This document shows positions 41,283 to 50,924 of a stretch of DNA of 64,000 bases, one piece after another; within the stretch, counting starts at the first letter, position 1; the number at the start of each line of letters is the position of its first letter. Position numbers and translations under genes: made by a program. Source of the DNA: Polyangiaceae bacterium. GTDB taxonomy: Bacteria; Myxococcota_A; Polyangia; Polyangiales; Polyangiaceae. The DNA is taken from positions 248,001-312,000 of the forward strand of contig JAHBVY010000003.1 of the NCBI GenBank assembly GCA_019637265.1, written 5' to 3'. Below the pieces are notes generated by a model that saw nothing but the letters and a program-made list of their open reading frames with translations, was not told the origin of the DNA and made no database searches.

Positions 41283-41804
41283 TCACTCGTCCGTTGTGCT
41301 GTCTTCAGCCACCGTCCGTGGCGCTGTCTGCCTCCAGCGCACCACGGCGGCGCTGAGCGCGCCGAGGCTCAGCCCCAGCGCGAGGCCTACGAGGGGCGCC
41401 CCCACCAGGAGCTCGGCGCCGAACTGTGCCGCGAGCTCGGTGAGGGGCGCCGTGCGATCGAAGCGCAGCTCACCGCGGCCCAGGAGCCACGCCCCGAGCT
41501 TCAGCTCCGCGAGGATGAGCAGCGGAGCGAACAGCGGGTTCGAGATGTTCGAGGCCAGGTAACACAGCACCAAGTCGAGCCGCAGCGGTAGGCAGAGCGC
41601 GGCGCACAGCGGGAAATGGAGCCCGAACACCGGGATGCACCCGATGAACACCCCGAGCGCCACCGACGAGCCGGCGCGGAGCGGCGTCACCGCGCCGCCG
41701 CGCAGCCGCTGCCACAGGGCGCGGAGCGCCTGTCGCCAGCCACCCTGACGGAGCGCCTTCAGGCGCGCTGACGAGCTAGCGCGCGCGCCACGTCGCTGCT
41801 CCAT
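41283..41804 (-). CDS. DUF2062-family membrane protein
   Basis: 173 residues. Family features: RAGSSVALGVFIGCIPVFGLHFPLCAAL, YLASNISNPLFAPLLI, and three to four membrane segments. DUF2062 proteins have no established biochemical role. The ATG at 41804 was chosen because upstream residues overlap the TPR gene in another frame. It follows the TPR gene by 7 bases and is probably in the same operon. Confidence 0.85.
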   Translation of the reverse strand: MEQRRGARASSSARLKALRQGGWRQALRALWQRLRGGAVTPLRAGSSVALGVFIGCIPVFGLHFPLCAALCLPLRLDLVLCYLASNISNPLFAPLLILAELKLGAWLLGRGELRFDRTAPLTELAAQFGAELLVGAPLVGLALGLSLGALSAAVVRWRQTAPRTVAEDSTTDE

Positions 41805-41811
41805 GGATGAG

Positions 41812-42525
41812 CTAGGCGCGCTCTCGCTCGGCGCGCGCGATGCGCAGGTACATCTGCGCGCTCTTGTTGTCGGGGTCTTCCTCGAGCAGCTGGGTGAGCT
41901 CGGTGATGGCGCGCTCCTCTTCATTCGTGGTGAGCAGGAGCACCGCGAGCATCACGCGCGCGTGGTGGTACTTGGGGTTGGCGCTCAGCGCGGCCTCGAA
42001 CTCCTCACGGGCGCGCTGGGCCTTGCCGGTGTCGCGGTAGAGCACCCCGAGGCGCGTCCTCAGGTCGGCGAATTTGGGGCAGAGCCGCACCGCGCGCTCC
42101 AGCTCGGAGATGGCCTCCTCCATCATCCCCGCGTCAACGTAAGCTTGGCTGACGTCGGCGTGGAGGTTCGCGATTTTGCCTAGCATGAACTCGTCGGGCT
42201 CGTCGCCGCGCGCCTCGTCCCGGGTGCGGATCCCAGCGTACACGCAGCGCGCGTGGTCGTACTTCCCCAGGTCATTGTAGGTGACCATCAGGTTCAGCTG
42301 CGCCTCGGTGTAGCGCGGGTTGAGCTTCACCGCGTGCTCGAACTCACGCTCGGCTTCGGTGAAGTGCCCGCGGCTGTGGGCGATCACGCCGAGCATGTTG
42401 TGGACGTCGGCGAAGCCGCTCGCCTGCTCGGAGACTTGGCGCAGGAGGTACTCTGCCTGATCGTACTCACGCTTGGCGTAGTGCTCTCGCCCCAGCGAGA
42501 GGAGCTGCTTGGTGTGCTCGTCCAT
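41812..42525 (-). CDS. TPR-repeat protein
   Basis: 237 residues made almost wholly of tetratricopeptide repeats, for example FADVHNMLGVIAHSRGHFTEAEREFEHAVKLNPRY and FADLRTRLGVLYRDTGKAQRAREEFEAALSANPKY (five to six units). TPRs mediate protein-protein contacts. There is no signal peptide from the ATG at 42525. It lies next to the DUF2062 gene. The partner protein is unknown. Confidence 0.85.
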   Translation of the reverse strand: MDEHTKQLLSLGREHYAKREYDQAEYLLRQVSEQASGFADVHNMLGVIAHSRGHFTEAEREFEHAVKLNPRYTEAQLNLMVTYNDLGKYDHARCVYAGIRTRDEARGDEPDEFMLGKIANLHADVSQAYVDAGMMEEAISELERAVRLCPKFADLRTRLGVLYRDTGKAQRAREEFEAALSANPKYHHARVMLAVLLLTTNEEERAITELTQLLEEDPDNKSAQMYLRIARAERERA

Positions 42526-42664
42526 GGCGGTCTCGGCTGGTAGATGAAGGGCTCGGCCGTTCGCTCGCGGTGGTTCGGCAGGTGTGAGGCCCCGGCGCGC
42601 AGCATAGCGCCCGTGTCGGCGCACTTCAGCTCACGTGACGCTGAGCGTCGTGCAACGCGGAGCG

Positions 42665-42690
42665 AGATGCCAAACCCCCAAACCCAAAAC
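42665..42690. repeat. Dispersed G-rich motif, extended copy
   Basis: C-rich on the plus strand: AGATGCCAAACCCCCAAACC then CAAAAC. It lies between the divergent TPR and M23 genes. Confidence 0.65.
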
Positions 42691-42794
42691 AAGGAGTTGG
42701 CTCGACGAAGGGGAACGTCTGGCCAGGTGCGGCCCTGCGTCCGCCTGCTGGGCGCTGCCTTGCTCGGGTTTCACCCCCCTGCTAAGCCGCCGCT

Positions 42795-45104
42795 GTGTCG
42801 TCCAAGCCAGGTGGCCCCCGCCTCGTCGGCAGCGTCATCGACCCCTCGGTGGGCGACGCGGGCGAGACTGAGCCCGTGTTCCGCCCCGCGGATCCGGACG
42901 CGCGCGTGGAGGAAGCACCCGCGCCTGGGGGTGTCGTGTTTGGGCCGCCGCCCGAGGTGCGGCGGGTGTCGCTGCCGCCGCTCGAGCTGCCGCCGGTCGG
43001 CTCCAGCCCAGCGGACCAGGATCACCACACGCGGGCAGTGGACAGTATGGCTGACGAGCCGCTGTCGCGGCTGGCGTCCGAGTACGGTTTGCCCGGAGCG
43101 GAACCGACAGTATCCTTGACGGCCTCGTCTGGTGGCGCGTCGCACCCTGGCGACCACGGCGGTGACCTGGCGCCTGGCAGCTCACGCCCGGTGACGCAGC
43201 CTTGGTCTGCGGAGGCGCTGGGTGAGGCGTCGCCTTTGGGTGAAGGCACTCACTTCGGTGCACCTGACGATGAGGAAGACTTACCGCCGGTGCCCATCGT
43301 GCGCGGGCAGGCGATGCGCGAGCGGCTCTTGGCGCGGATCCGTGAGGCGGATCCAGAGCGGGCGCGCGCGCTCAGCGGCGGGTTGGGCGAGGAGCTCGAT
43401 CAGATCGGTAGGGACGTGGCGCCGCCCGAGAGCCCGCTGGAGCGAGAGCTCGACGAAATCGCGCTCTCTCCCTCGGAGCCTCGCGGCACTCACTCGAAGC
43501 GCGGCGGGGCGATCGTGCGGGGCAAGCCGGGCGTGTCGCCCACTTGGATCGCGGTGCTCGGCGGCGTGTTCGGCGTCGCCCTCATCTCGAGCCTGACGGC
43601 GGTGCTGGTGCAGGTCGCGCCGCGGGAGTTCCCGGATGGCGTGACGCCGGTGGCGGAGGCCACGGAGTCGGCGCCGGAAGAAGTGGTGCCGGAGCCCGAG
43701 AAGGCGCCCAAGCGCGTGAAGGTGCCTGGCCCATGGCGGATAGCTGACGAGAAGGGCACCGAGGGGACGCGGATCATCGAGGGTGAGGTGGGGCGCGAGT
43801 CGTTCTTGAAGGCCGTGCAGGACGCTGGCCTCGAGCAGTCTCAGGCGTACCGCGCCTTGACCGCGCTGAAGCCGGTGCGCGACCTCGACAAAACGAACCG
43901 TACGGATCGCTTCATTGCTTGGGTGGATCGCAGCACCAAGCGCCTCAAGGCCTTCGAGTTCGAGGTGAGCAAGGAGGAGGTCTATCAGGCGAAGGAGGAC
44001 TCGAGCGGGCTCCTGCGTGGCGCCAAGCTCGACCTCAAGGTGGACCGCGCGCAGGTGAAGGGCGCGGTGCGGGTGAGCGGCGCGGGCTTCGACGTGGACG
44101 CGCAGCGGAGCGGGCTCGAGGTGGGGCTCGCCAGTGTGGTCAGTAAGGCGCTCCGTGGTCACATGTCGATCGCGCAGTTCAAGCCGGGGGACGTGGTGAA
44201 GGTGGTGGCGCAGGAGGTCACGGTGCTCGGCGAGTTCGCGCGCTACGCCGGGGTCGAGGCGCTCGAGTACATCCCGGCGGGGGCGCCGGAGAAGGCCGTG
44301 CGCATCTATTATTTCCGCGGGGCAAAGGCGAAGGGCTACTTCGACGAGAAGGGTCGCTCCCCCTCGGAGGGTGGCTGGCGTCGCCCCATCCCGGACGCGC
44401 CGATCACCTCGCACTTCAACCCGAACCGGATGCACCCGGTGCTCAAGCGCCGCATGCCGCACAACGGCACCGATTTCGGCGCTCCCACTGGCACGCCCAT
44501 CGGCGCGTCGTCTTACGGGGTGGTGTCGTTCGTCGGTGACGGTGGCCCCGCGGGCAACCTGGTGATGATCAAGCACGACGACGACATCGAGACGGGCTAC
44601 GCCCACTTGTCGCGCTTCGCGGAGGGGCTGAAGGTAGGGCAGCGCGTCGAGCGGATGCAGGTGATCGGCTACTGCGGCTCCACGGGGCGCAGCACGGGGC
44701 CGCACCTCCACTTCATCGCCAAGCGCAAGGGGCAGTACATCGACCCGCTGAGCCTGAAGCTGGACGCGCTCGCGGTGCTCCCCAGCTCGGAGCGCCAAGC
44801 GTTCGAGGAGTTCAAGAGCCGCTTCGCGGCGCTGTTCGCCGAGATCCCGACGCCTGCGGCGGACGCAGAGCCAGCCCCCAAGGCGGAGGCCGCCGTGGAG
44901 CCAGCGGGTGACGATGAGTTGGCGGCTGCGCCCGCGCCCGCCTCACCGAGCCTCCCCGTCGCGGACGTGGTGGTGCAGCCGACCGGCGCGCGCCCTGCCG
45001 GGGGGCGAACGGGCGTCGACCTGTCCAAGGCGTCCATCCACATGAGCGACGCCGATCTGCTGAAGGCGCAAGGCGCGAGCGACGACGGCGAAGTCGACGA
45101 GTAG
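42795..45104 (+). CDS. M23-family peptidase with membrane anchor
   Basis: 769 residues. A long acidic, Pro-rich cytoplasmic part (1-245) precedes one membrane helix near 248-272 (WIAVLGGVFGVALISSLTAVLV), then an exported portion. The LytM/M23 domain has HNGTDFGAPTGTPIGA (zinc His and Asp) and GPHLHFIAKR (second zinc His), with GYAHLSRF between them. It cuts peptidoglycan cross-bridges or acts as a regulator of amidases. A roughly 70-residue low-complexity tail follows. The GTG start lacks an obvious ribosome binding site. A 53-bp tandem repeat lies just after the stop. Confidence 0.9.
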   Translation: MSSKPGGPRLVGSVIDPSVGDAGETEPVFRPADPDARVEEAPAPGGVVFGPPPEVRRVSLPPLELPPVGSSPADQDHHTRAVDSMADEPLSRLASEYGLPGAEPTVSLTASSGGASHPGDHGGDLAPGSSRPVTQPWSAEALGEASPLGEGTHFGAPDDEEDLPPVPIVRGQAMRERLLARIREADPERARALSGGLGEELDQIGRDVAPPESPLERELDEIALSPSEPRGTHSKRGGAIVRGKPGVSPTWIAVLGGVFGVALISSLTAVLVQVAPREFPDGVTPVAEATESAPEEVVPEPEKAPKRVKVPGPWRIADEKGTEGTRIIEGEVGRESFLKAVQDAGLEQSQAYRALTALKPVRDLDKTNRTDRFIAWVDRSTKRLKAFEFEVSKEEVYQAKEDSSGLLRGAKLDLKVDRAQVKGAVRVSGAGFDVDAQRSGLEVGLASVVSKALRGHMSIAQFKPGDVVKVVAQEVTVLGEFARYAGVEALEYIPAGAPEKAVRIYYFRGAKAKGYFDEKGRSPSEGGWRRPIPDAPITSHFNPNRMHPVLKRRMPHNGTDFGAPTGTPIGASSYGVVSFVGDGGPAGNLVMIKHDDDIETGYAHLSRFAEGLKVGQRVERMQVIGYCGSTGRSTGPHLHFIAKRKGQYIDPLSLKLDALAVLPSSERQAFEEFKSRFAALFAEIPTPAADAEPAPKAEAAVEPAGDDELAAAPAPASPSLPVADVVVQPTGARPAGGRTGVDLSKASIHMSDADLLKAQGASDDGEVDE

Positions 45105-45234
45105 CCGCCCTGACGTCTAGCTGCCCTGACGTCGATTCGCTAGCGCCGCGCGAGCGACGGTTCGTCAGTTGAGCTGCCCTGACGTCGATTCGCTAGCACC
45201 GCGCGAGCGACGGTTCGTTAGCTGAGCTGCCCTG
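45103..45234. repeat. 53-bp tandem repeat after the M23 gene
   Basis: Two full copies (45119-45171 and 45172-45224) of a unit starting AGCTGCCCTGACGTCG, differing at about four bases, with partial copies before and after. Too few copies and no spacers, so it is not a CRISPR. Confidence 0.8.
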
Positions 45235-45295
45235 GCACCTGCCACGCGGGCGCCAGCGTATCAGCTGCGTCAGCCCCACGAACGTTCAGCGGCGC

Positions 45296-45895
45296 TCAAG
45301 CGGTGTTCGTCACCGGCTGCCAGGTGAGCGTCATGCGGCAGGCCTCGTCGCCCGATGCGCGGCAGGAGACCTCGTGGATGATGACGTGGGAGCTCGGGTT
45401 GAAGGAGAACACGCCCTCGAGCCAGCCACGGACGCTCAGGCAATGGGCGCGGCTCGGGCGCGGCATCCCCAGGATGGTGACCTCCGCGGTGTCGCCGTTC
45501 GCCTCCCCCGTGACCACCCGGCCGCAGTCGTAGTGGCGATGCCAAATCCCCGCGGCGATGGCCATGAACTGGTGCACCCCGACCCCCCGCTCGAACATCG
45601 AGCGCCACACGCCACCCGTGTGGTGCGCCGAGTAGCGCCCCATGGCGAGGATCAGCTGGTCACCTCCAGTGCCGAACTCCCGCTCCGCTAACTCACACAG
45701 CTCGATCAGGCGATCGAGCGGCACCCAGCCGTCCGCCGGGTCCGGCGCCAAGAGCGCGCTGCGGAGCGGTTCGCCCGCCTGACTGAGCCAGCGTTGGTAC
45801 TCGCTCACGCCGAACCGCTCGCGGATGTAGCTCTCCCGCACGCGCAGCGTGGAAATCTGGGTCCGGCAGGCGACTGAGGTAGCGGTGACGCTCAC
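45296..45895 (-). CDS. DUF2378/V4R-like (TIGR02265-type) protein
   Basis: 199 residues. The pattern WVPLDRLIELCELAEREFG, ILAMGRYSAHHTGGVW and SFNPSSHVIIHEVSCRASGDEACRMTLTW fits a myxobacterial family related to the V4R/heme-NO-binding-like fold, which ends in a Cys-containing E..C.A.GD..C strand. Such proteins may bind small hydrophobic or heme-like ligands; no ligand is known for this one. The GTG start at 45895 is approximate. It is divergent from lipB. Confidence 0.6.
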   Translation of the reverse strand: MSVTATSVACRTQISTLRVRESYIRERFGVSEYQRWLSQAGEPLRSALLAPDPADGWVPLDRLIELCELAEREFGTGGDQLILAMGRYSAHHTGGVWRSMFERGVGVHQFMAIAAGIWHRHYDCGRVVTGEANGDTAEVTILGMPRPSRAHCLSVRGWLEGVFSFNPSSHVIIHEVSCRASGDEACRMTLTWQPVTNTA

Positions 45896-46018
45896 GTGGG
45901 TACAGCATACGCTCCTGCTGGGGATTACTCCACCCGCGGCGTGGGGCGGGTGGATTGGGCGCCGTGGTTCGGAGACTCCCGGCTTGGATCGGGCGCCCAG
46001 CTTGGCTAAGCCCGGCTC

Positions 46019-46768
<750 letters not shown>

Positions 46769-46903
46769 GATTCCGCGCGGATATTAACAGGTCGGCGCGG
46801 CGCGCGCCGCTATGAGTCAGGTGTCGTGCCCACTGCTGCTCGGCGGTCGCGAAGCCTCGACGTCGCGCCGGCATCGCGCCAGGCGGGTGACGCCAGCGGG
46901 CGC

Positions 46904-47596
46904 CTACAAGCGCTGCTGGAGCCGCTTCGTCAACGTGGTGATGGCGCGGGTGTGGAGCCGACTGGCCCAGCTCTTGGAGAGCCCGAGCTCCTCCGCGATG
47001 TGGTCGAAGCGCTCACCGCCGAAGTAGTGGCGCTCCACCAAGGCGCGCTGTTGCTCCGGGAGCTCCACCAGGGCTTCACGCAAGAGCGCGAGCAGCTGCG
47101 CCCGCTCGAGCTGCTCCTCCGCGCTGGGCGCGCGCTCGATGGCCTCCGGCGGACCTGATGAGGTTGTCTGACTGATGACGCCAGCGGCGATCGCGGTGGC
47201 CATCGAGGCCAAGTGACTCTGCAGCGCGCCCTCGGCCTCCGCGGGCTTGGCGCGCGGCGCGGCGTGCAAGTCTTCCAGCGCGCCCTCGCTGAAATTCGCG
47301 GCGGCCTCCTCGGCGCGCAGCCGGGCGTGCACGCTGCGCGGGAGGTGAGCGACTTGGCGCAGCCCGTCGTAGATGGCGCCTTGAATGCGGTAGCGCGCGT
47401 ACGCTCGAAACGGGACCCCGCGCTCTGGCTCATAGCGCCGGGCCGCGTTGAACAGGCCCTCGCGCGCAAAACTCATCAGCTCGTCCAGCGCCGCGCGCGG
47501 CACCTGACGCCCAATCCTTCGCGCGAGCTGCTCGCACAGATCCAGGTGGTCGTGGAACCGCTGGCTGACTTCCGGTGGGTCCGGAGGGGATGTCAC
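46904..47596 (-). CDS. Alternative sigma-70 factor, FliA/SigB-like
   Basis: 230 residues. Region 2 (LMSFAREGLFNAARRYEPERGVPFRAYARYRIQGAIYDGLRQ, HLPRSV) and region 4 (LVELPEQQRALVERHYFGGERFDHIAEELGLSKSWASRLHTRAI) match group 3 sigma factors. The middle holds a variable acidic linker. Such factors control flagella, stress or development. No flagellar or anti-sigma gene adjoins. The GTG start is not well supported by a ribosome binding site. Confidence 0.88.
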   Translation of the reverse strand: MTSPPDPPEVSQRFHDHLDLCEQLARRIGRQVPRAALDELMSFAREGLFNAARRYEPERGVPFRAYARYRIQGAIYDGLRQVAHLPRSVHARLRAEEAAANFSEGALEDLHAAPRAKPAEAEGALQSHLASMATAIAAGVISQTTSSGPPEAIERAPSAEEQLERAQLLALLREALVELPEQQRALVERHYFGGERFDHIAEELGLSKSWASRLHTRAITTLTKRLQQRL

Positions 47597-47745
47597 GGCC
47601 GGAGCCTAGCCTAAGAACGCACGCTTAGGGGACGTGCGATGCCGTGGTGGATCCACCGAGGAGGTGACCACGACACGGAGCGCCTGTTTAGTGCGGCTCG
47701 GCGCCCGAGCGGCCTCGACGCGGCCGAGCGTGGCATAGTCAGGGC

Positions 47746-48333
47746 ATGCATCGCTGGGGCCGGTACGTCGCGGCATACGTCGGCCTCGCCGCGCTCGCCG
47801 TGGGGATCGGTTGGGGCTGGCTCGGCTACGCGATGTGGACTCTGCCCGATCCATGGCTCGCCCTGGGTGCGCCCCACGCGGTCAGCGCCGGGGCCGGGGC
47901 GGGGTTGGCGGCCGTCGTGATCGGGCTCACGCGGCTGCTCGTGCCGCGCCTGGCTTGGGCGCGGCAGCTCCATCGGGATCTACGTCCGGTGGCGCGCGGC
48001 TTGGGGCCGCTCGGAGTGGTCGCGTTGGCTGTCTTCAGCGCGCTGGGTGAGGAGCTCTTGTTTCGCGGCTTGGCGCAGCCGCTGGTGGGCGTGTGGCTCC
48101 AAGCGCTGATCTTCGGTGTGATCCACCAAGGGCCGGGTAAGAGCCGCTGGGTGTGGGTGGCGTGGGCCACGGTGATGGGCCTCTTGCTCGGCCTCCTGTT
48201 TCAGCTCACGGGCTCCCTCGTGGGGCCCGTCGTCGCGCACGCGCTGATCAACGCAGTGAACCTGACGTACTTGAAGCATCACGATCCGGATCCCAAGCCG
48301 AGTCGGCTCGGTGGTCTCTTGCGTCAGCGCTGA
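47746..48333 (+). CDS. CPBP-family intramembrane metalloprotease
   Basis: 195 residues with about five membrane segments. CPBP motifs: EELLFRG (Glu102-Glu103), FGVIHQGPG and HALINAVN. The family includes CAAX-processing proteases and bacteriocin-immunity-like proteins. The substrate is not known. ATG start, divergent from the sigma gene. Confidence 0.88.
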   Translation: MHRWGRYVAAYVGLAALAVGIGWGWLGYAMWTLPDPWLALGAPHAVSAGAGAGLAAVVIGLTRLLVPRLAWARQLHRDLRPVARGLGPLGVVALAVFSALGEELLFRGLAQPLVGVWLQALIFGVIHQGPGKSRWVWVAWATVMGLLLGLLFQLTGSLVGPVVAHALINAVNLTYLKHHDPDPKPSRLGGLLRQR

Positions 48334-48413
48334 GACCTTGCAGCGCCTGAAGTGGGGTGGCGCCGAGCGTCGCCACGGCTCCACGCGCGAGCGACGGACG
48401 CATCACCCAGCAT

Positions 48414-48438
48414 GAGCCAACCCCCAAAAAAAGAACGC
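48414..48438. repeat. Dispersed G-rich motif, T-rich variant
   Basis: Plus strand GAGCCAACCCCCAAAAAAAG then AACGC. Its reverse complement is nearly identical to the copy at 63506 (GCGTTCTTTTTTTGGGGG...TTGGCTC). Confidence 0.65.
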
Positions 48439-48469
48439 AACCCGCGGTCGACTCCGCCGACCGGGCTCC

Positions 48470-48787
48470 ATGGAAATCAGCGGACCCCCTCGAGCCCCCG
48501 TCCCCGTCGCGAACGCTGCCACGCCACCGAGCACCGCCGCAGCGAGCGGGCCCGAGCCGAGCGAGCGCTTCAAGGAGGCGCTCAGCGCATTAGGCAGTGA
48601 GATTGACCGTGGCGAGAAGTTGGTGAAGCGCTCCCTCTCCGGCGCCGCGATGAGCGGTCTCGGCGCCGGCGATTTGATCGCGCTGCAAGCGGGCATCTAC
48701 CGCTACAGCGAGTCCGTCGACCTCGCGGGCAAGCTGGTGGACCGCGCCGGCAACGCGGTGCGCACCACCCTCCAAAGCAGCGGCTGA
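48470..48787 (+). CDS. Small helical protein, possible type III secretion inner-rod-like (SctI/YscI)
   Basis: 105 residues. After a Pro/Ala N-terminus, the last ~65 residues are helical: SERFKEALSALGSEIDRGEK, then GAGDLIALQAGIYRYSESVDLAGKLVDRAGNAVRTTLQSSG. The L..LQ....Y.....LA.KL..R....V.TL.. rhythm resembles the end of YscI/SctI rod proteins and FliE. No other secretion gene is in the window, so this is an orphan and a tentative call. No strong ribosome binding site. A G-rich motif lies on each side. Confidence 0.4.
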   Translation: MEISGPPRAPVPVANAATPPSTAAASGPEPSERFKEALSALGSEIDRGEKLVKRSLSGAAMSGLGAGDLIALQAGIYRYSESVDLAGKLVDRAGNAVRTTLQSSG

Positions 48788-48924
48788 TCGCCCCGGCGCT
48801 TGGTCGCGCGAAGCTTGGCGACCGACGTCCGGTGCATGAAGTGGTGAGCCACGCGCCCTAGTGTCCACGGGGTGAAGCGCGGTGCGCCACGCGTCTGACG
48901 TCAGGTCCGCGGGATGAAGCGCGC

Positions 48925-48948
48925 GATCGGGGGTTGGGGGTTGGTCCC
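48925..48948. repeat. Dispersed G-rich motif with shared flank
   Basis: GATCGGGGGTTGGGGGTTGG then TCCC, upstream of mnmA. Shares GGGGGTTGGTCCC and a downstream GCTGCAGTCAC with the copy at 35601. Confidence 0.6.
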
Positions 48949-49059
48949 AACGCCAGCAGCCGCGCGTCGCTGCAGTCACTGCGCCCGCGTAGGGCGCAGC
49001 GGATGGCGACGAACGGTCATCGGCTGGCTCCCCGCCTCGGGCGAGGCTATGGACCCTGC

Positions 49060-50253
49060 GTGGCGGAGCGCGTGCTGGTGGCGATGAGCGGCGGGGTGGA
49101 CTCCTCCGTGGTGGCTGCGCGGCTGGTGGCTGAGGGCTACGACGTGGTGGGGGTCACCTTGCACCTGTGGGATTACCCCGACGATGGTCAGGTGAAGGGG
49201 CGCTGCTGCGCGCCGGAGGACGTCCACGATGCGCGCAGGGTGGCTGACGATCTGGGCATCCCGCATTTTGCCTTCGATCGGCGTGAGCTGTTCGAGCGGG
49301 AGGTGGTCAGTCCATTTGTCGAGTCGTACTTGAGCGGAGAGACGCCCAGCCCCTGCGTGCGCTGCAACCGCGGCGTGAAGGTGCAGGAGCTGCTCACCTT
49401 GGCGGCGCGCCTCGGGGCGAGCCGCGTGGCCACCGGGCACTACGCTCGCGTGCAGGTGGAGGCGGGGAGGTCGCGGCTCTACCGCGCGCGCGACCTCACC
49501 AAGGATCAGAGCTACTTCCTCCACATGCTGAGCGCGGAGGCGCTCGCGCGGCTGATGTTTCCGCTAGGAAACGATGACAAGCAGACGGTGCGCGCGGAGG
49601 CGCACGCGCTGGGGCTGCGCGGCGCGGGGAAGGGCGAGAGCCAGGAGCTGTGCTTCGTGCCGCGCGGCCGCTACGACGCGCTGGTCAGCGCGCGGGCCGC
49701 GGGGCGGCTCACGAAGGGCCCCGTGGTGGACGATGCGGGGCGCGTGCTGGCGGAGCACGACGGCATCCATCGGTTCACGGTGGGGCAGCGGCGCGGCGTC
49801 ACCACCGGTGGCGGGCGGAGGCTGTACGTGGTGCGGGTGGACCCGAGCGGCGTGGTGGAGCTGGGGGAGCGAGGGGCGCTGATGGCTGACGGCGCGCGCC
49901 TGGGTGACGTCAGCTTGGCTGATGATGTGCGGTTCGAGGCCCTTCGCCACCAGCGCGTGGCGCTCGAGTGTGAGGCGGTGGTGCGCTACCGCGGGGCGCC
50001 GGTTCGCGCGCGGCTCGAGCGCCGGGGTGAGGCGTACGAGCTGTGGTTTCAGGCGCCGATCCAGGCGGTGGTGCCGGGGCAGGTGGCGGTGCTCTACCGG
50101 GGGGATCGCGTGCTGGGTGGCGGCACCATCCGTGAGAGCCTGCGCGCCCCGCTTGGCGCCGCGGTCGCGGAGGTGGAGGCTGATGCAATGAGCACGGCGC
50201 TCGGTAGTGAAGCTCCCATCGAAGCTGGGGCTCGGGAGGAGCTCAGCCTGTGA
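49060..50253 (+). CDS. mnmA: tRNA-specific 2-thiouridylase MnmA
   Basis: 397 residues. P-loop-like SGGVDSS (10-16), catalytic Cys99 in SPCVRCN and the partner Cys198 in ESQELCFV, plus CCAPEDVHDARRVADDLG. It installs sulfur on the wobble uridine of tRNAs for Lys, Glu and Gln. The C-terminal beta domain is followed by a non-family tail of about 30 residues (EVEADAMSTALGSE...). The GTG at 49060 agrees with the family start; an ATG at 49003 is in frame. A coupled lipoprotein follows (GTGA). Confidence 0.95.
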   Translation: MAERVLVAMSGGVDSSVVAARLVAEGYDVVGVTLHLWDYPDDGQVKGRCCAPEDVHDARRVADDLGIPHFAFDRRELFEREVVSPFVESYLSGETPSPCVRCNRGVKVQELLTLAARLGASRVATGHYARVQVEAGRSRLYRARDLTKDQSYFLHMLSAEALARLMFPLGNDDKQTVRAEAHALGLRGAGKGESQELCFVPRGRYDALVSARAAGRLTKGPVVDDAGRVLAEHDGIHRFTVGQRRGVTTGGGRRLYVVRVDPSGVVELGERGALMADGARLGDVSLADDVRFEALRHQRVALECEAVVRYRGAPVRARLERRGEAYELWFQAPIQAVVPGQVAVLYRGDRVLGGGTIRESLRAPLGAAVAEVEADAMSTALGSEAPIEAGAREELSL

Positions 50254-50924
50254 GTGCCTCGCACGGAGGCCTGTGGGCTCGGTCGCGGCGCGCCATGGCT
50301 TGGGTGCAGCGGCCGCTTCAGGTGCTCGGCCTCGCGCTGTGCGCGGCGGGCTGCGCGCCGGGTGAGGGGGAGGGCTGGGTGCACAGCGATCGGCTCTACA
50401 TGGAGGACTGTTGGAACGGTGAGTACGACCTCAAGCCGACCTTCTTCTCCACCAACCCCTACCGCGATCAGGCGCTGATCCGCATCCAGCGCGGGGAGGA
50501 CATCGAGGAGCTGAGCGACGGGGTGATCCTCTCGGTGGATCGGGTGAAGCACATCCGGGAGGAGCTGCTCGGCGTCCCGATCCCGGTGGGGCTGCCGGTG
50601 GGGGTCAAGCCGATCGGGGTGCCGCGCCCGATCACCGAGGCGCCGCTGGTCAGTCTGGCGTTCTACCTCCACCAGACCTGCCACCAGCAGAACGGCACCA
50701 TCTACTCCATCGACGGCACCATCACCTTCAGCAGCCTGTTCAGCAACGACCCCAACGAGACGCACGGAGACGACCGGCTGACGGAGGCGAGCTTCGACGT
50801 CACCGTGGCGGATCCGCGCGCCGCGAACCTCGACGGCGAGTACCCGGAGGGGAGCACCAGTCGCCTCACCGGGTGGTTCCGCTACTTCTTCGAGCGCGGT
50901 CAGCCAGCGCAGCCGTTCCCTTAG
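50250..50924 (+). CDS. Lipoprotein of unknown function, coupled to mnmA
   Basis: 224 residues. Signal with lipobox LCAAGC; the best internal start is the ATG at 50295. The mature part contains YMEDCWNGEYDLKPTFFSTNPYRD, then LYMEDC-type and FYLHQTCHQQNGTI segments and a C-terminal beta-like GEYPEGSTSRLTGWFRYFFERG. Not a family I can name. It begins with GTGA overlapping the mnmA stop. Confidence 0.65.
   Translation: MSASHGGLWARSRRAMAWVQRPLQVLGLALCAAGCAPGEGEGWVHSDRLYMEDCWNGEYDLKPTFFSTNPYRDQALIRIQRGEDIEELSDGVILSVDRVKHIREELLGVPIPVGLPVGVKPIGVPRPITEAPLVSLAFYLHQTCHQQNGTIYSIDGTITFSSLFSNDPNETHGDDRLTEASFDVTVADPRAANLDGEYPEGSTSRLTGWFRYFFERGQPAQPFP

Noticed and set aside
45103..45234. Repeat checked as a possible CRISPR
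   Set aside because: Units are adjacent without unique spacers and only two full copies exist.
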